Of a stretch of DNA of 64,000 nt, positions 33,410 to 42,223 are shown piece by piece. Every line of letters begins with the position of its first letter. Position 1 is the first letter of the stretch. The position numbers were made by a program, and so were the translations under genes. Source of the stretch: Actinoplanes subtropicus (lineage in GTDB: Bacteria > Actinomycetota > Actinomycetes > Mycobacteriales > Micromonosporaceae); the NCBI RefSeq assembly GCF_000721705.1, contig NZ_JOJL01000022.1, forward strand, positions 1 through 64,000, given 5' to 3'. Under the pieces are notes generated by a model. The model saw only the letters and a program-made list of their open reading frames with translations, made no database searches and had not been told where the DNA came from.

Positions 33410-34252
33410 ATGCATCACCACAACTTCTACTACGGGCAGCAGCACATCCTGGCCCGGTACTGCGGGCTGGACGACGAGTTCCCGCCGCGCATCCCCGGCT
33501 ACCTGCAGCACGGCTGGAACGTCGGCTGCGGCTGGAACCCGGTGCACGAGTTCTTCGACGGCGCCTGGCGGTACGTCTGGAGCGACGCCCCCCGGCGGCG
33601 CGGCCACTCGCTCGGCCGGCGCAACTACGCGGTGACCGGCGCGCCGATGCTGTACCTGATGGATCTCGAGCCCGACCTGGGCAAGGTGCCCGATGCGGAA
33701 CGCCGGGGCACGCTCTGGTTCCTGTTCCACGGCTGGGACGCCCCCGGCATGGGCGCCAAGATCCACGGCGACCACGCCCGGCTGATCAGCGAGATCAAGG
33801 AGACCGAGACCGAGCCGGTCACGATCAGCCTGTACTACACCGAGTACGAGCGGGCCGAGGTGCGCCGCTCGTACGAGGAGGCCGGCTTCGAGGTGATCTG
33901 CTTCGGCAAGCGCGGCTGGAACTACGAGGGCACCGACCGGCAGTTCCTGTACAAGCAGCTCAAGGCGTTCCGGCGGGTCAAGCGGGTGGCCTCCAACCGG
34001 CTCGCCACGGCGATCTTCTACGGCGTGGCGGCGGGCTGCGAGCCGGCCGTCTACGGTGACCCGATGGAGCTCGAGGGGGACAACCCGCTGTTCGGCGGGC
34101 AGACCCGGATCGCCCGGCTGTGGGGCGACATGCTCGGCAAGCAGATCGACCTGCCGACCGCCCGCGCCATCACCGACGACGAACTCGGCCGGGCCTGGGT
34201 GATGCCGCCGGCCGAGATGCGCATGCTCTTCGATTGGAACCAGCGTGACTGA
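33410..34252 (+). CDS. Conserved protein of a surface-glycan operon, possible glycosyltransferase
   Basis: 280 residues, no family firmly recognised. It opens MHHHNFYYGQQHILARYCG. The second half has alternating strands and helices (TISLYYTEYERAEVRRSYEE, FEVICFGKRGW) and ends with SNRLATAIFYGVAAGCEPAVYG, which resembles the nucleotide-sugar side of GT-B transferases where a conserved S-N/E-x-GT-A segment precedes a Gly-rich turn. Five bases after the GT2 gene; overlaps the next gene by 8 nt. Role in glycan assembly is inferred from context. Confidence 0.6.
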   Translation: MHHHNFYYGQQHILARYCGLDDEFPPRIPGYLQHGWNVGCGWNPVHEFFDGAWRYVWSDAPRRRGHSLGRRNYAVTGAPMLYLMDLEPDLGKVPDAERRGTLWFLFHGWDAPGMGAKIHGDHARLISEIKETETEPVTISLYYTEYERAEVRRSYEEAGFEVICFGKRGWNYEGTDRQFLYKQLKAFRRVKRVASNRLATAIFYGVAAGCEPAVYGDPMELEGDNPLFGGQTRIARLWGDMLGKQIDLPTARAITDDELGRAWVMPPAEMRMLFDWNQRD

Positions 34253-35873
34253 CAGCGTCCCGACCCCGGCCGTCCAGATCGTGCGCGGGGAGATCCAGCC
34301 GTGGACCGACTACACGGGCTATCGGTCGCCGGCCGGCGGCGAGCCGCTGCTGGCCCTGCTCGACGACCTGCTGCCGGCCTCGGCGCCGACGGCGCTGATC
34401 GTGGGGCCGCATTCGTACCCGGTGGTCGAGCTCGTCGCCGCGCGCAGCGCCGCCGTGACCGTGCTGGTCCGCTCGGTCAGCGACGCGCAGGAACTGCGGG
34501 CGGCGGTCCCGGCCGGGCACGTCACGGTGATCACCGGGGCCCTCGACGGGCTGGTCGACGTGCCGCCGTTCGACGTCGTGATCGCGGCCGACGGGCTCGA
34601 CCGGGTGCTCGGCGCCGACTCGCCGGCCCTCGACTGGCCGGCCCGCTGGGCCGAACTGCGGCGGCTGGCGACCGGCGACGCGCTGGTCGTGGTCGCGGTG
34701 GAGAACGAGTTCGCGCTGACCGGCCTCTACGACCGGCGACCGGCCGACGAGCGGCACGGCGACGACGAGTGGCGGCCGCTGCACGACGACGCGGCCCGGC
34801 CGACCTCGCCGCGGCAGGTGGCGGAGGCGCTGGGCGAGCGGGTGACCCGGCTGTACGCGACGTTCGACGCGGCGGGGACGAGCCACACGCTGCTCGACGC
34901 GGCGGCGGCCGGCTCGACCCGGCCCGGCCGGCCGGGGGCGCGGTTCGCGGTGACCGGCCTGGCGGCGTCGGCGGCGCACACGCCGCTGCTGGCGCCGGTG
35001 GCCGACGGGGCGGACGCGGCGGCGCGGGCCGGGCTGCTCGCGGCGGTGGCGCCGGGCTGGCTGGCGGTGCTCGGCTCGGGCGGGGCGATCCACACGGCGT
35101 ACGCGTCGCTGGACTCCGGCGGCGTGCTGCTCGCCGACCTCGACGAGGCGGAGTGGACGCTGAGCGTGCGCGACTCCGCCCTCGAGCCGGCCGGGCGGCT
35201 GCCCGACACCGAGTCGGTGGAGACCCTGTTGTTCCGGCTGGCAGCGGCCGAGGACGTGCCCGGCTTCCGGGCGCTCGCCGGCCGGCTGGGCGCGTGGGCC
35301 GGGCTCGCGGACGGCGTGGTCCTGCTCGACGACCTGTACCCCGAGGGCGACGGCTTCGTGCGCGGGCTGACCCGGCCGGCCGGGGAGGACGAGGCCGCCG
35401 CGCTGCTGGCCGCCGCCTACCACCGGCTGCGGGACAGGCTGCTGCGGGCGCACCGCCGGCACCCGTGGCCGCCGTGGATGACCTCGACCGACGACCTGGT
35501 CACCACCTGGCTGAGCATGTCCGGCGTCGCCGACGACCCCGGCGCGGTCAAGCGCGGGCGGGAGATCGCCGACGGGCTGGCCGAACCGGCCGCCGACGAG
35601 CCCGACCTGCGGACCGTCCTGGCCGACGCCGCCGCCGACCGGCAGCGGGCGACCGAACTGGCGGGGAAGGTGTTCGGGCTGGAGCGCACGATGCGCTACC
35701 GCGACCAGAGCCTGCGTACGCGCGAGCAGCAGATCCGCACCATGCGCGACGAGCTGCGCAAACTGCGCAACTCACCGGCGATGCGGCTGCACGAGGTGAG
35801 CCGGAAGGTGGCGAAGGTGCGGGACCCGCGCGCGTTCGCCCGGGCCCTGAAGCGCCGCATCCTCAAGAGCTGA
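34245..35873 (+). CDS. Methyltransferase-like protein with C-terminal coiled coil
   Basis: 542 residues from GTG 34245 (overlap GTGACTGA with the previous stop). The N-terminal 230 residues look like a Rossmann methyltransferase that has lost a strong GxGxG (TALIVGPHSYPVVELVAARS, PPFDVVIAADGLDRVLG, DALVVVAVENEFAL). The C-terminal 80 residues form a charged coiled coil (LAGKVFGLERTMRYRDQSLR) ending RKVAKVRDPRAFARALKRR, seen on many surface-polysaccharide transferases. It may modify or measure the glycan made by this operon. Converges on the next gene with no space between stops. Confidence 0.65.
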   Translation: MTDSVPTPAVQIVRGEIQPWTDYTGYRSPAGGEPLLALLDDLLPASAPTALIVGPHSYPVVELVAARSAAVTVLVRSVSDAQELRAAVPAGHVTVITGALDGLVDVPPFDVVIAADGLDRVLGADSPALDWPARWAELRRLATGDALVVVAVENEFALTGLYDRRPADERHGDDEWRPLHDDAARPTSPRQVAEALGERVTRLYATFDAAGTSHTLLDAAAAGSTRPGRPGARFAVTGLAASAAHTPLLAPVADGADAAARAGLLAAVAPGWLAVLGSGGAIHTAYASLDSGGVLLADLDEAEWTLSVRDSALEPAGRLPDTESVETLLFRLAAAEDVPGFRALAGRLGAWAGLADGVVLLDDLYPEGDGFVRGLTRPAGEDEAAALLAAAYHRLRDRLLRAHRRHPWPPWMTSTDDLVTTWLSMSGVADDPGAVKRGREIADGLAEPAADEPDLRTVLADAAADRQRATELAGKVFGLERTMRYRDQSLRTREQQIRTMRDELRKLRNSPAMRLHEVSRKVAKVRDPRAFARALKRRILKS

Positions 35874-36578
35874 TCAGCCGTTGGTCCGGATGTCGGCGAG
35901 GTGCTCGAGCGTCATGGTCGGGCGCTCGCCGCAGAAGTACTCGGTGTTCTGGTTGATGAACGGGTCGGCGGCCAGTTGCGGCTTGTTCTTGGCCAGGTAG
36001 AGCTGCTTCATCACGGCGGCCTTGGCGGCGTCGTCCGCGGACTGCAGGAACTCGGTGCAGGTGGACTTGCCGCTGAGCCCGCCGCCGCCGACCGCGCCGG
36101 CCACCGCCTTGAGCACGAAGATGACGACGAGGGCCACCACGACCAGCGAGGCCACGCCGATCGCGACGCCGACCGGGTTCGATTTCTTGTTGGTGTTGTT
36201 CGTATAGGCGTTGGAGGTGTTGGTGGTCGTCGTCCGGATCGAGTCGCGGCCCACGATGTCGCCGCCGGCCACGTTCCCGGACTGGTGCACCACGGTGGCG
36301 GAGACCGCCGGGGCCGCCACCGCCGCGACCGCGCGGGCCAACTCCTCGGCGAACTGCGGATCGTCCCGCACGGCCTCCCTGACGAGTCGCTTGACCAGCG
36401 CGTTGTTCCGCGGACTGTCGACGAACTCGGTCATCGCCTCGGACTCGTTCCGCCGGCCCAGGCGATCGGCGATCAGCCGGTACAGGCCGTGCGCGGCGGC
36501 GTTCTCGACCTGGGCGGCGCTCGGCAGATGGGCGGCGAGCAGGTCGATCGCCTGATTGACCAGCGCGAAGGGCTCCAT
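35874..36578 (-). CDS. Single-pass membrane protein with GGDIVGRD motif
   Basis: 234 residues from ATG 36578 with AAGGA upstream. The N-terminal 90 residues are helical (ALVNQAIDLLAAHLPSAAQV, NNALVKRLVREAVRDDPQFA). Then come VHQSGNVAGGDIVGRDSI, a Thr/Asn linker, one membrane helix (VGVAIGVASLVVVALVVIFV) and a C-terminal domain with two cysteines (KSTCTEFLQSADD, TEYFCGERP). The N-G-G-D-I-V-G-R-D pattern recurs in actinobacterial signalling or effector-associated proteins, but function is unknown. Divergent from the PLD-like gene. Confidence 0.7.
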   Translation of the reverse strand: MEPFALVNQAIDLLAAHLPSAAQVENAAAHGLYRLIADRLGRRNESEAMTEFVDSPRNNALVKRLVREAVRDDPQFAEELARAVAAVAAPAVSATVVHQSGNVAGGDIVGRDSIRTTTTNTSNAYTNNTNKKSNPVGVAIGVASLVVVALVVIFVLKAVAGAVGGGGLSGKSTCTEFLQSADDAAKAAVMKQLYLAKNKPQLAADPFINQNTEYFCGERPTMTLEHLADIRTNG

Positions 36579-36826
36579 TTCGATCCTTTCCGGAATTGCG
36601 GCGATTTCCTCGTCGGCGGGCGACGGTTCGCGCACGAGAACGGCGAGCGGAATCGGACGCTATCGGGTCGGCCGAGAACGGGCCATCATTCGCCACTCCA
36701 TCGAATTAGCCCGATCGGGTGGCCCGTTCCGGCTGCCGTCGCCGGGTGGTGATTGTCGGAATGTGGACGGCGAGCCGCCGGCCCAGCCATGCGACCATCA
36801 GGGAAAACGGGCTGGGGGCGGCGGTC

Positions 36827-38491
36827 ATGAAGGTTCGGGTCTATCACAACGGTGACGACGTTTTCATCGCTTGGAAGCCGGACGGGATCATTCCGGGCTG
36901 CCGCGGATTCGGGCTGCTGCGGCGCCGCAACGGGGTCGAGGAAGTCGTCAGCACCTGGGTCGGCTTCGTGGGACAGCAGGCGGCCGAGGGCGAGCGCCGC
37001 GCGTCGACGAATTGGCCGATCCAGAAATATCAATGGACCGACTACATGGCCCAGCCGGGCGATTCGCTGGCCTATCGCGTGCTGCCGATGGTGGGGCCGG
37101 ACAAGGACAACCTGCATCCCGACCCGGCCACCGCGAGCGACTGGACCGAGCCGGTCACGCTGTCGCACCTGGTCTCGCCGGGCGTCGAGGTGCTGTTCAA
37201 CCGGGGGATCGTCGCCTCGCAATGGGTGTCCCGGCGGCTCGGCGTGACCGGGCACGACCTGCAGAACGCCACCCTCGACCGGGTGATCGCGACGCCCGGT
37301 GACAAGTTGCGATCGTATCTGGCCGGTCCGCTCGGCGATCGCCTGTTCGCGCTGCTCGCCGAGGCGGCCACGGAGAAGCGCGAGATCTACGCGGCACTGT
37401 TCGAATTGGACGATCCGCAGCTGATGGACGCGTTGCTGGCGATCGGCGAGCGAGCGCACATCGTGCTCGCCAACGGCAGCGTCGAGAAGACGGGCCAGGA
37501 CGAGAACGCCGTCGCCCGCGCCGCCCTGACCGGGAAGGTCGACCTGTACGCCCGGATGTGCGCGCCGCGGGCGCTGGGGCACAACAAGTTCCTGGTCGTC
37601 TGCGACGTCGACGGATCGCCGCGCTGGGTCTGGACCGGCAGCCAGAACTGGACGATGACCGGGCTGTGCACGCAGGCGAACAATTCGGTCCTGATCGACG
37701 ACCCGCAACTGGCCGCGCAATACCGATCGCAATGGGATCGGTTGCGCGAGGCCGGCGACGTCACCCCGGCATCGCTGAAGCAGGCCGACACCCTGCCGCG
37801 CGACCAGCAGGTGGACAAGGCCGGCGTGCGATTGTGGTTCACCCCGACCCTCGAGTACGCCGATCTGGTCGACACCCGCAAGATAATCGCGAACGCGCAG
37901 CAGGCGGTGCTGTTCCTGATGTTCAATCCGGGCCCGCGTGACTCCCTGCTGAACGCCATCCTCGACCTCGCCCGCGCCCCGCACGCGGGCAGCCGGCTGT
38001 ATTTCCGGGGCGTCCTCAACCAGGACCCGAGCACGAAACCGCACCCGGTCGGCCTGTTCGACCAGCAGAACCACGAGTACGCCGACTACGACGTGGTGCT
38101 GCCCGCCGCGATCGACAAGGCGACCGATTTCTTCCGGGCCGAACTGAAGAAGCTCGACCGGGCGTTCGCGATGGTGCACAGCAAGGTCATCGTGGTGGAC
38201 CCGTTCGGCGACCGGCCCACGGTGCTGACCGGCTCGCACAACCTCGGACCGAAGGCGAGCGACACGAACGACGAGAACCTGCTGGTGATCCGGGACGCGC
38301 CGGGGGTGGCCGGGGCGTACGCCACGAACATCATGAGCGTGTACAACCAGTACCGGTGGCGCTTCCGCCGGCAGTTGCAGCCGGTGGCGAAGCGCTGGAC
38401 GGGCCTGGTCGACGCGGACACCTGGCAGGAGTGGTACCTGAAGCCGGACAGCGCCGCCCTGCGCGAGGTCGACTTCTGGGTCGGCGACTAA
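36827..38491 (+). CDS. Phospholipase D-like protein with two HKD motifs
   Basis: 554 residues. An N-terminal beta domain of about 110 residues (MKVRVYHNGDDVFIAWKPDG) may be fibronectin-like. Two phosphodiesterase motifs follow: HNKFLVVCD from His252 with GSQNW downstream, and HSKVIVVD from His451 with GSHN. Both halves therefore look active. Substrates in the family include phospholipids and nucleic acid backbones. No signal peptide is visible. ATG 36827 is chosen because earlier codons are not conserved in character; the ribosome site is weak. Confidence 0.85.
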   Translation: MKVRVYHNGDDVFIAWKPDGIIPGCRGFGLLRRRNGVEEVVSTWVGFVGQQAAEGERRASTNWPIQKYQWTDYMAQPGDSLAYRVLPMVGPDKDNLHPDPATASDWTEPVTLSHLVSPGVEVLFNRGIVASQWVSRRLGVTGHDLQNATLDRVIATPGDKLRSYLAGPLGDRLFALLAEAATEKREIYAALFELDDPQLMDALLAIGERAHIVLANGSVEKTGQDENAVARAALTGKVDLYARMCAPRALGHNKFLVVCDVDGSPRWVWTGSQNWTMTGLCTQANNSVLIDDPQLAAQYRSQWDRLREAGDVTPASLKQADTLPRDQQVDKAGVRLWFTPTLEYADLVDTRKIIANAQQAVLFLMFNPGPRDSLLNAILDLARAPHAGSRLYFRGVLNQDPSTKPHPVGLFDQQNHEYADYDVVLPAAIDKATDFFRAELKKLDRAFAMVHSKVIVVDPFGDRPTVLTGSHNLGPKASDTNDENLLVIRDAPGVAGAYATNIMSVYNQYRWRFRRQLQPVAKRWTGLVDADTWQEWYLKPDSAALREVDFWVGD

Positions 38492-38494
38492 CCT
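38489..38494 (+). promoter_or_regulatory. -10 box (TAACCT) reusing the PLD gene stop codon
   Basis: The TAA stop forms the first half of the box; 7 nt separate it from ATG 38502. Confidence 0.55.
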
Positions 38495-38501
38495 GGCCGG
38501 C

Positions 38502-39140
38502 ATGCCTCCCGCCGACCGGCTCGCCGCCTTCGCCCTCGCCTCGTTCGTGCTCATCGTCATCCCCGGGCCCGCCGTGCTGTTCGCGGTGAGCCGGGCCCTC
38601 GCGTACGGTTGGTCGGTCGCGCTCCGGACCGTGCTCGGCGGCGCCCTCGGCAGCCTCACCGCGGCGGTGGCCGTGGCGTTCGGGATCGGGGCGATCGTCG
38701 AGACGTCCGTGGTGGTGTACACGGTCGTCAAGTTCGCCGGCGCGGCGTACCTGATCTTTCTCGGGGTGCAGGCGGTCCGGCACCGGCGGAGCCTGCGCGA
38801 GGCGTTCGCGGCCAAGGCCGGCCCGATCAGCGGCCGGCGCACCGTGCTGCAGGGCTTCCTGGTCGGCGTGACCAACCCGAAGACGGTGGTGTTCTTCGCC
38901 GCGATCCTGCCGCAGTTCGTCGACCGCCGGGCCGGTCACGCGAGCACCCAGATGCTGGTGCTGGGCGCCGTGTTCGCGGTGATGGCGCTGGTCATGGACT
39001 CGGTGTGGGGCATGGCCGCGGGCGCCATCCGGGCCTGGTTCGCCCGTTCCGCGCGGCGGCTCGATCTGGTCGGCGGGGCGGCCGGGCTCACCATGGTGGG
39101 CCTCGGCGTGGGCCTGGCCGTGAGCGGCCGCAAGGACTGA
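38502..39140 (+). CDS. LysE-family amino acid/metabolite exporter
   Basis: 212 residues with about six membrane helices. Family motifs: VLIVIPGPAVLFAVSRAL, the loop helix AYLIFLGVQAVRHRR, and GFLVGVTNPKTVVFFAAILP. Exports amino acids, homoserine lactone-like or other small metabolites. Own leaderless promoter box. Its stop abuts the stop of the convergent methyltransferase gene. Confidence 0.9.
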   Translation: MPPADRLAAFALASFVLIVIPGPAVLFAVSRALAYGWSVALRTVLGGALGSLTAAVAVAFGIGAIVETSVVVYTVVKFAGAAYLIFLGVQAVRHRRSLREAFAAKAGPISGRRTVLQGFLVGVTNPKTVVFFAAILPQFVDRRAGHASTQMLVLGAVFAVMALVMDSVWGMAAGAIRAWFARSARRLDLVGGAAGLTMVGLGVGLAVSGRKD

Positions 39141-39908
39141 CTACGGCTTGCGGGCGACGCCTCCGTAGAGGGCCACCTGGGCGTCGGTCAGATCGACCGC
39201 CTCGGTCGGGCGCCACCGGAGGATCGGGACGACGCCCGGCTCGACCAGCTCGAGGCCGTCGAAGAAGCGGGCGACCTCCGCCTGCGAGCGCAGCTGGGTC
39301 GGGATGCCCTGCTTGCGCATGACCGCGGTGAAGCCGGCCCAGCGCTCCGGCTCGTAGTCGGCCGTGATGTGCGACAACACCAGGTAGCTGCCGCTGGGCA
39401 GCGCGGCGAGCAACTGCCGGACGATGCCGTACGGGTCGGCCTGGTCCTCGAAGAAGTGCAGGATCGCGAAGAGCAGCAGGCCGACCGGCCGGGACAGGTC
39501 CAGGTTTTCCTTCGCCCCGGCCAGAACCCGATCGACATCGCTCAGGCTCGAGTCGATGTACGCCGTCTGGCCCTCGGGGGCGCTGGTCAGCAGCGCCCGG
39601 GCGTGGGTCAGCACGATCGGGTCGTTGTCCACATAGACGATCCGGGCGGACGGGTCGACCGACTGCGCGACCTCGTGCACATTCGGCGAGGTGGGCAGGC
39701 CGGTCCCGATGTCGAGGAACTGCCGGATCCCGGCCTCCTCGGCCAGCCAGCGCACCGTCCGGCGCATGAACGCGCGGTTCTGCAGGGGTGCGGTCGCGGC
39801 GTTCGGATTGGCCTTCAGGCCCTCCTCCGCCGCGGCCCGGTCCACGGCGAAGTTGTCCTTGCCGCCGAGGAGGTAGTCGTACACGCGCGCGGGATGGGCT
39901 CGGTCCAC
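39141..39908 (-). CDS. SAM-dependent methyltransferase, PF04672 (DUF574) family
   Basis: 255 residues from a GTG. Hallmarks: ARVYDYLLGGKDNFAVDRAA, FLDIGTGLPTSPNVHEVAQ (SAM loop), YVDNDPIVLTHARALL, LLLFAILHFFED and PSGSYLVLSHI. Abundant in actinobacteria, some in secondary-metabolite clusters; substrates unknown. A paralogue lies 5 kb away at 44930-45712. Confidence 0.92.
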   Translation of the reverse strand: MDRAHPARVYDYLLGGKDNFAVDRAAAEEGLKANPNAATAPLQNRAFMRRTVRWLAEEAGIRQFLDIGTGLPTSPNVHEVAQSVDPSARIVYVDNDPIVLTHARALLTSAPEGQTAYIDSSLSDVDRVLAGAKENLDLSRPVGLLLFAILHFFEDQADPYGIVRQLLAALPSGSYLVLSHITADYEPERWAGFTAVMRKQGIPTQLRSQAEVARFFDGLELVEPGVVPILRWRPTEAVDLTDAQVALYGGVARKP

Positions 39909-39914
39909 CCGATC

Positions 39915-39920
39915 AGCATA
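39915..39920 (-). promoter_or_regulatory. -10 box (TATGCT), leaderless GTG at 39908
   Basis: Read on the minus strand, TATGCT is followed by GATCGG and the start codon. Confidence 0.6.
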
Positions 39921-40000
39921 GAGCCAGGGACATTGAACGATCGCACAGTCTCGCTCGTACAGGTGGACGGCAGGGCCGCCGAAAGAGGGGAAGCTCCGCG

Positions 40001-41227
40001 ATGGCAGGGACCGGAATCGACACCTCGATCCTGCACAAGGGGTCGCACAGTGCCTCTTATTTCGATCTCGCTCGAAGTGGCGGCGACGTCGAGATCGTCG
40101 ACTTCTGCATCCCCTGCAACCCGTACTTCCCGACCCCGGCGATGTTCGACGAGCTCGCCCGGGAGCTGAAGAACATCCTCAAGTACTACCCGTCGGACTC
40201 GGCCGGCATCACCAAGAAGCTGGCCAGCGTGCTCGGCCTGCACCCGCAGACGGTCGCGATGGCGAACGGGTCGACCGAGCTGATCACCTGGATCGACCAC
40301 CTGCTGATCAAGGAGAGCGTGGCGATCCCGATCCCCACCTTCGGCCGCTGGACCGATCAGCCGTTCGAGACCGGCAAGCGGGTCGACATGTTCCCGCTGC
40401 AGGAGCGCGACGGCTTCCGGCTCAACCTGGACGACTACGTGCGGTTCATCCGGGAGCGCAAGTCCCGGGTCGCGGTGATCTGCAACGTGAACAACCCGGA
40501 CGGCAACTACCTCCCGCGCCGGGACGTCATCCGGTTCATGGACCTGCTGGGCGGCCTCGACCTCGTGGTGATCGACGAGTCGTTCATCGACTTCTCCGAC
40601 GCCGAGCAGTACCCGTCGGTCGGCCCGGACGCGGTGATCCGGCCGAACACGGTGGTGCTGAAGAGCCTCGGCAAGAACTTCGGGCTGCACGGCATCCGGT
40701 TCGGCTACATGCTGGCCAACCCGGCGATCGCCGGGACGATCGCCAAGGCGCTGCCGAAGTGGAACCTCAACTCCCTGGCCGAGAAGGTCGTCTTCATGAT
40801 TCAAGAACATGAGGAGGAGTACGAGGACAGCCTGCGCCTGTTGAGCCGGGACCGCCGGGGGATGGCGGGGGAGTTGTCCCGGGTCCCCGGGCTGACCGTC
40901 TTTCCGTCCCAGGGAAATTTCATCCTCGTGAAGCTGCCCACCGAGTGGTCGGGCGTGGCGCTGCGCGACTTCCTGGTCGCCAACCACGGCGTCTACACCC
41001 GCGAGTGCGGCAACAAGCTCGGCATGACCAGCCAGTTCATGCGCCTGGTGGTGCGCCCGGCGCGGGACGTCGACCGGCTGATCGACGGGATGATGGACTA
41101 CGGCCGCCAGTTCCTGCCGCGCCAGCAGTACGAAGACCCACGCGGCTGGGAGGAAGTGCCGGACAACCTGATCCAGTATCCGTCCCGTCGCGGCGACTAC
41201 ACCGGACGGCGGGCCGCCGGGCAGTAA
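40001..41227 (+). CDS. PLP-dependent aminotransferase, HisC/CobD-like
   Basis: 408 residues, fold-type I aminotransferase. The PLP lysine is in VLKSLGKNFGLHGIRFGY; VNNPDGNYLPR, VVIDESFIDF and the C-terminal arginine region MRLVVRPARD are present. Sequence style recalls histidinol-phosphate aminotransferase or threonine-phosphate decarboxylase. No his or cob gene is near, so a specialised amino-acid pathway is possible. Purine-rich AAAGAGGGG lies about 10 nt upstream of the ATG. Confidence 0.85.
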   Translation: MAGTGIDTSILHKGSHSASYFDLARSGGDVEIVDFCIPCNPYFPTPAMFDELARELKNILKYYPSDSAGITKKLASVLGLHPQTVAMANGSTELITWIDHLLIKESVAIPIPTFGRWTDQPFETGKRVDMFPLQERDGFRLNLDDYVRFIRERKSRVAVICNVNNPDGNYLPRRDVIRFMDLLGGLDLVVIDESFIDFSDAEQYPSVGPDAVIRPNTVVLKSLGKNFGLHGIRFGYMLANPAIAGTIAKALPKWNLNSLAEKVVFMIQEHEEEYEDSLRLLSRDRRGMAGELSRVPGLTVFPSQGNFILVKLPTEWSGVALRDFLVANHGVYTRECGNKLGMTSQFMRLVVRPARDVDRLIDGMMDYGRQFLPRQQYEDPRGWEEVPDNLIQYPSRRGDYTGRRAAGQ

Positions 41228-41288
41228 AACCGTCGGTTGTTCGATCGCCGTACACGTGCGTGTTCGGTTGATCCCGCATCGTGACGGC

Positions 41289-41915
41289 ATGCCCCACTAC
41301 CTGGACACCGTCGCGGCCAGCCCGTGGGTCCTGGCCGTGGTCTTCGTCGTGGCCGGGCTCGACGCGCTGCTGCCGTTCATGCCGAGCGAGTCGACGGTGG
41401 TGGCGTGCGGCGTGGCGGCGGCCGGCACCGGGCGGCCGCACCTGGCAATGCTGATCGTGGTCGCCTCGGCGGGGGCGTACCTGGGCGATCAGGCGTCGTT
41501 CCGGATCGGCCGGCGCAGCACCGGGTCGGTCGAGGCGCGGCTGAGCCACCAGAGGGCGCGGCAGCTGCACAACTGGGTGCGCCGGTTGCTGCACAGCCGG
41601 GGCGGCCTGGTCATCGTGTTCGCCCGGTACCTGCCCGGCGGCCGGTCGACGACCGCGCTCGCGGCCGGGGTGGTCGGCTATCCGGCGGTGCGGTTCCACT
41701 GGTACACGACGCTCGGCGTGGTGGCGTGGGCGGTCGAGGCCGCGCTGATCGGCTACCTGGGCGGCGAGGTGTTCGCCGGCCGGCCCATCCTCGGCTTTCT
41801 GCTGGCCGGCGCGGTGGCTCTGGCCATCTCCGGCCTCGCCGTAGTCATCCAGCACGTTTTCGCCCCGGAGCCTGCTGGCGTCGCCTCCCGCGCCGCGGGC
41901 GATCGCCCCTATTAG
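41289..41915 (+). CDS. DedA-family membrane protein
   Basis: 208 residues with about five membrane segments. DALLPFMPSESTVVACGVAA and the core motif VIVFARYLPGGRSTTALAAGV identify DedA/SNARE-associated proteins, recently linked to undecaprenyl- or phospholipid flipping. C-terminus cytosolic and Ala/Pro-rich. Stands alone; start ATG 41289 follows a poor match to a -10 box. Confidence 0.88.
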   Translation: MPHYLDTVAASPWVLAVVFVVAGLDALLPFMPSESTVVACGVAAAGTGRPHLAMLIVVASAGAYLGDQASFRIGRRSTGSVEARLSHQRARQLHNWVRRLLHSRGGLVIVFARYLPGGRSTTALAAGVVGYPAVRFHWYTTLGVVAWAVEAALIGYLGGEVFAGRPILGFLLAGAVALAISGLAVVIQHVFAPEPAGVASRAAGDRPY

Positions 41916-42223
41916 GCTGACGAGGAGAGGCGATCGCGGGCCGTTCCCGGATACGGGGCACCCCGGCGCCAAGCGCCAGACGGTGGCCGAGTTCGCCCGG
42001 CAGCGCGCGGCTCCCGCCGCGGCTACCTGCGATGCGTGGTCAACCGGTCGGCGTGGCACACCGACGTGCGCACGGTGGAGACCATCGACGTCCGCGAGAC
42101 GCCGGTCAGCACCTCCGCCTCGTACGCGGTGGAGGCCGGCACCTCGACGATAGTCTCCGCCTGATTCATCCTTTCCGGTCGATCAACCGTACTTCCTGTC
42201 AACATCCTGTGCGGGAGGTCTGA
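41916..42223. other. 308-bp gap with a gene remnant
   Basis: No intact gene. The right half holds the degraded 3' end of a phoD-like phosphatase gene; the remainder shows no recognised coding or repeat signal. Confidence 0.6.
42018..42164 (+). pseudogene. Remnant: C-terminus of a PhoD-like alkaline phosphatase
   Basis: 49 codons including the TGA read RRGYLRCVVNRSAW..., ...DVRTVETIDV..., ...TPVSTSASYAVEAG. This is the layout of the last 45 residues of secreted PhoD phosphatases (RRGY-R, W-TD, a strand with P-V-T-AS-VVE-G). No catalytic part precedes it; upstream the frame loses similarity within about ten codons. Confidence 0.6.

Noticed and set aside
40001..41227. PLP aminotransferase as the missing EgtE
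   Set aside because: Sequence resembles HisC/CobD-type aminotransferases, it is over 10 kb from egtABCD and not linked to it.
41941..42017. Longer phoD pseudogene upstream of the remnant
   Set aside because: Frames here show no convincing phosphatase similarity, so only the last 49 codons are called.
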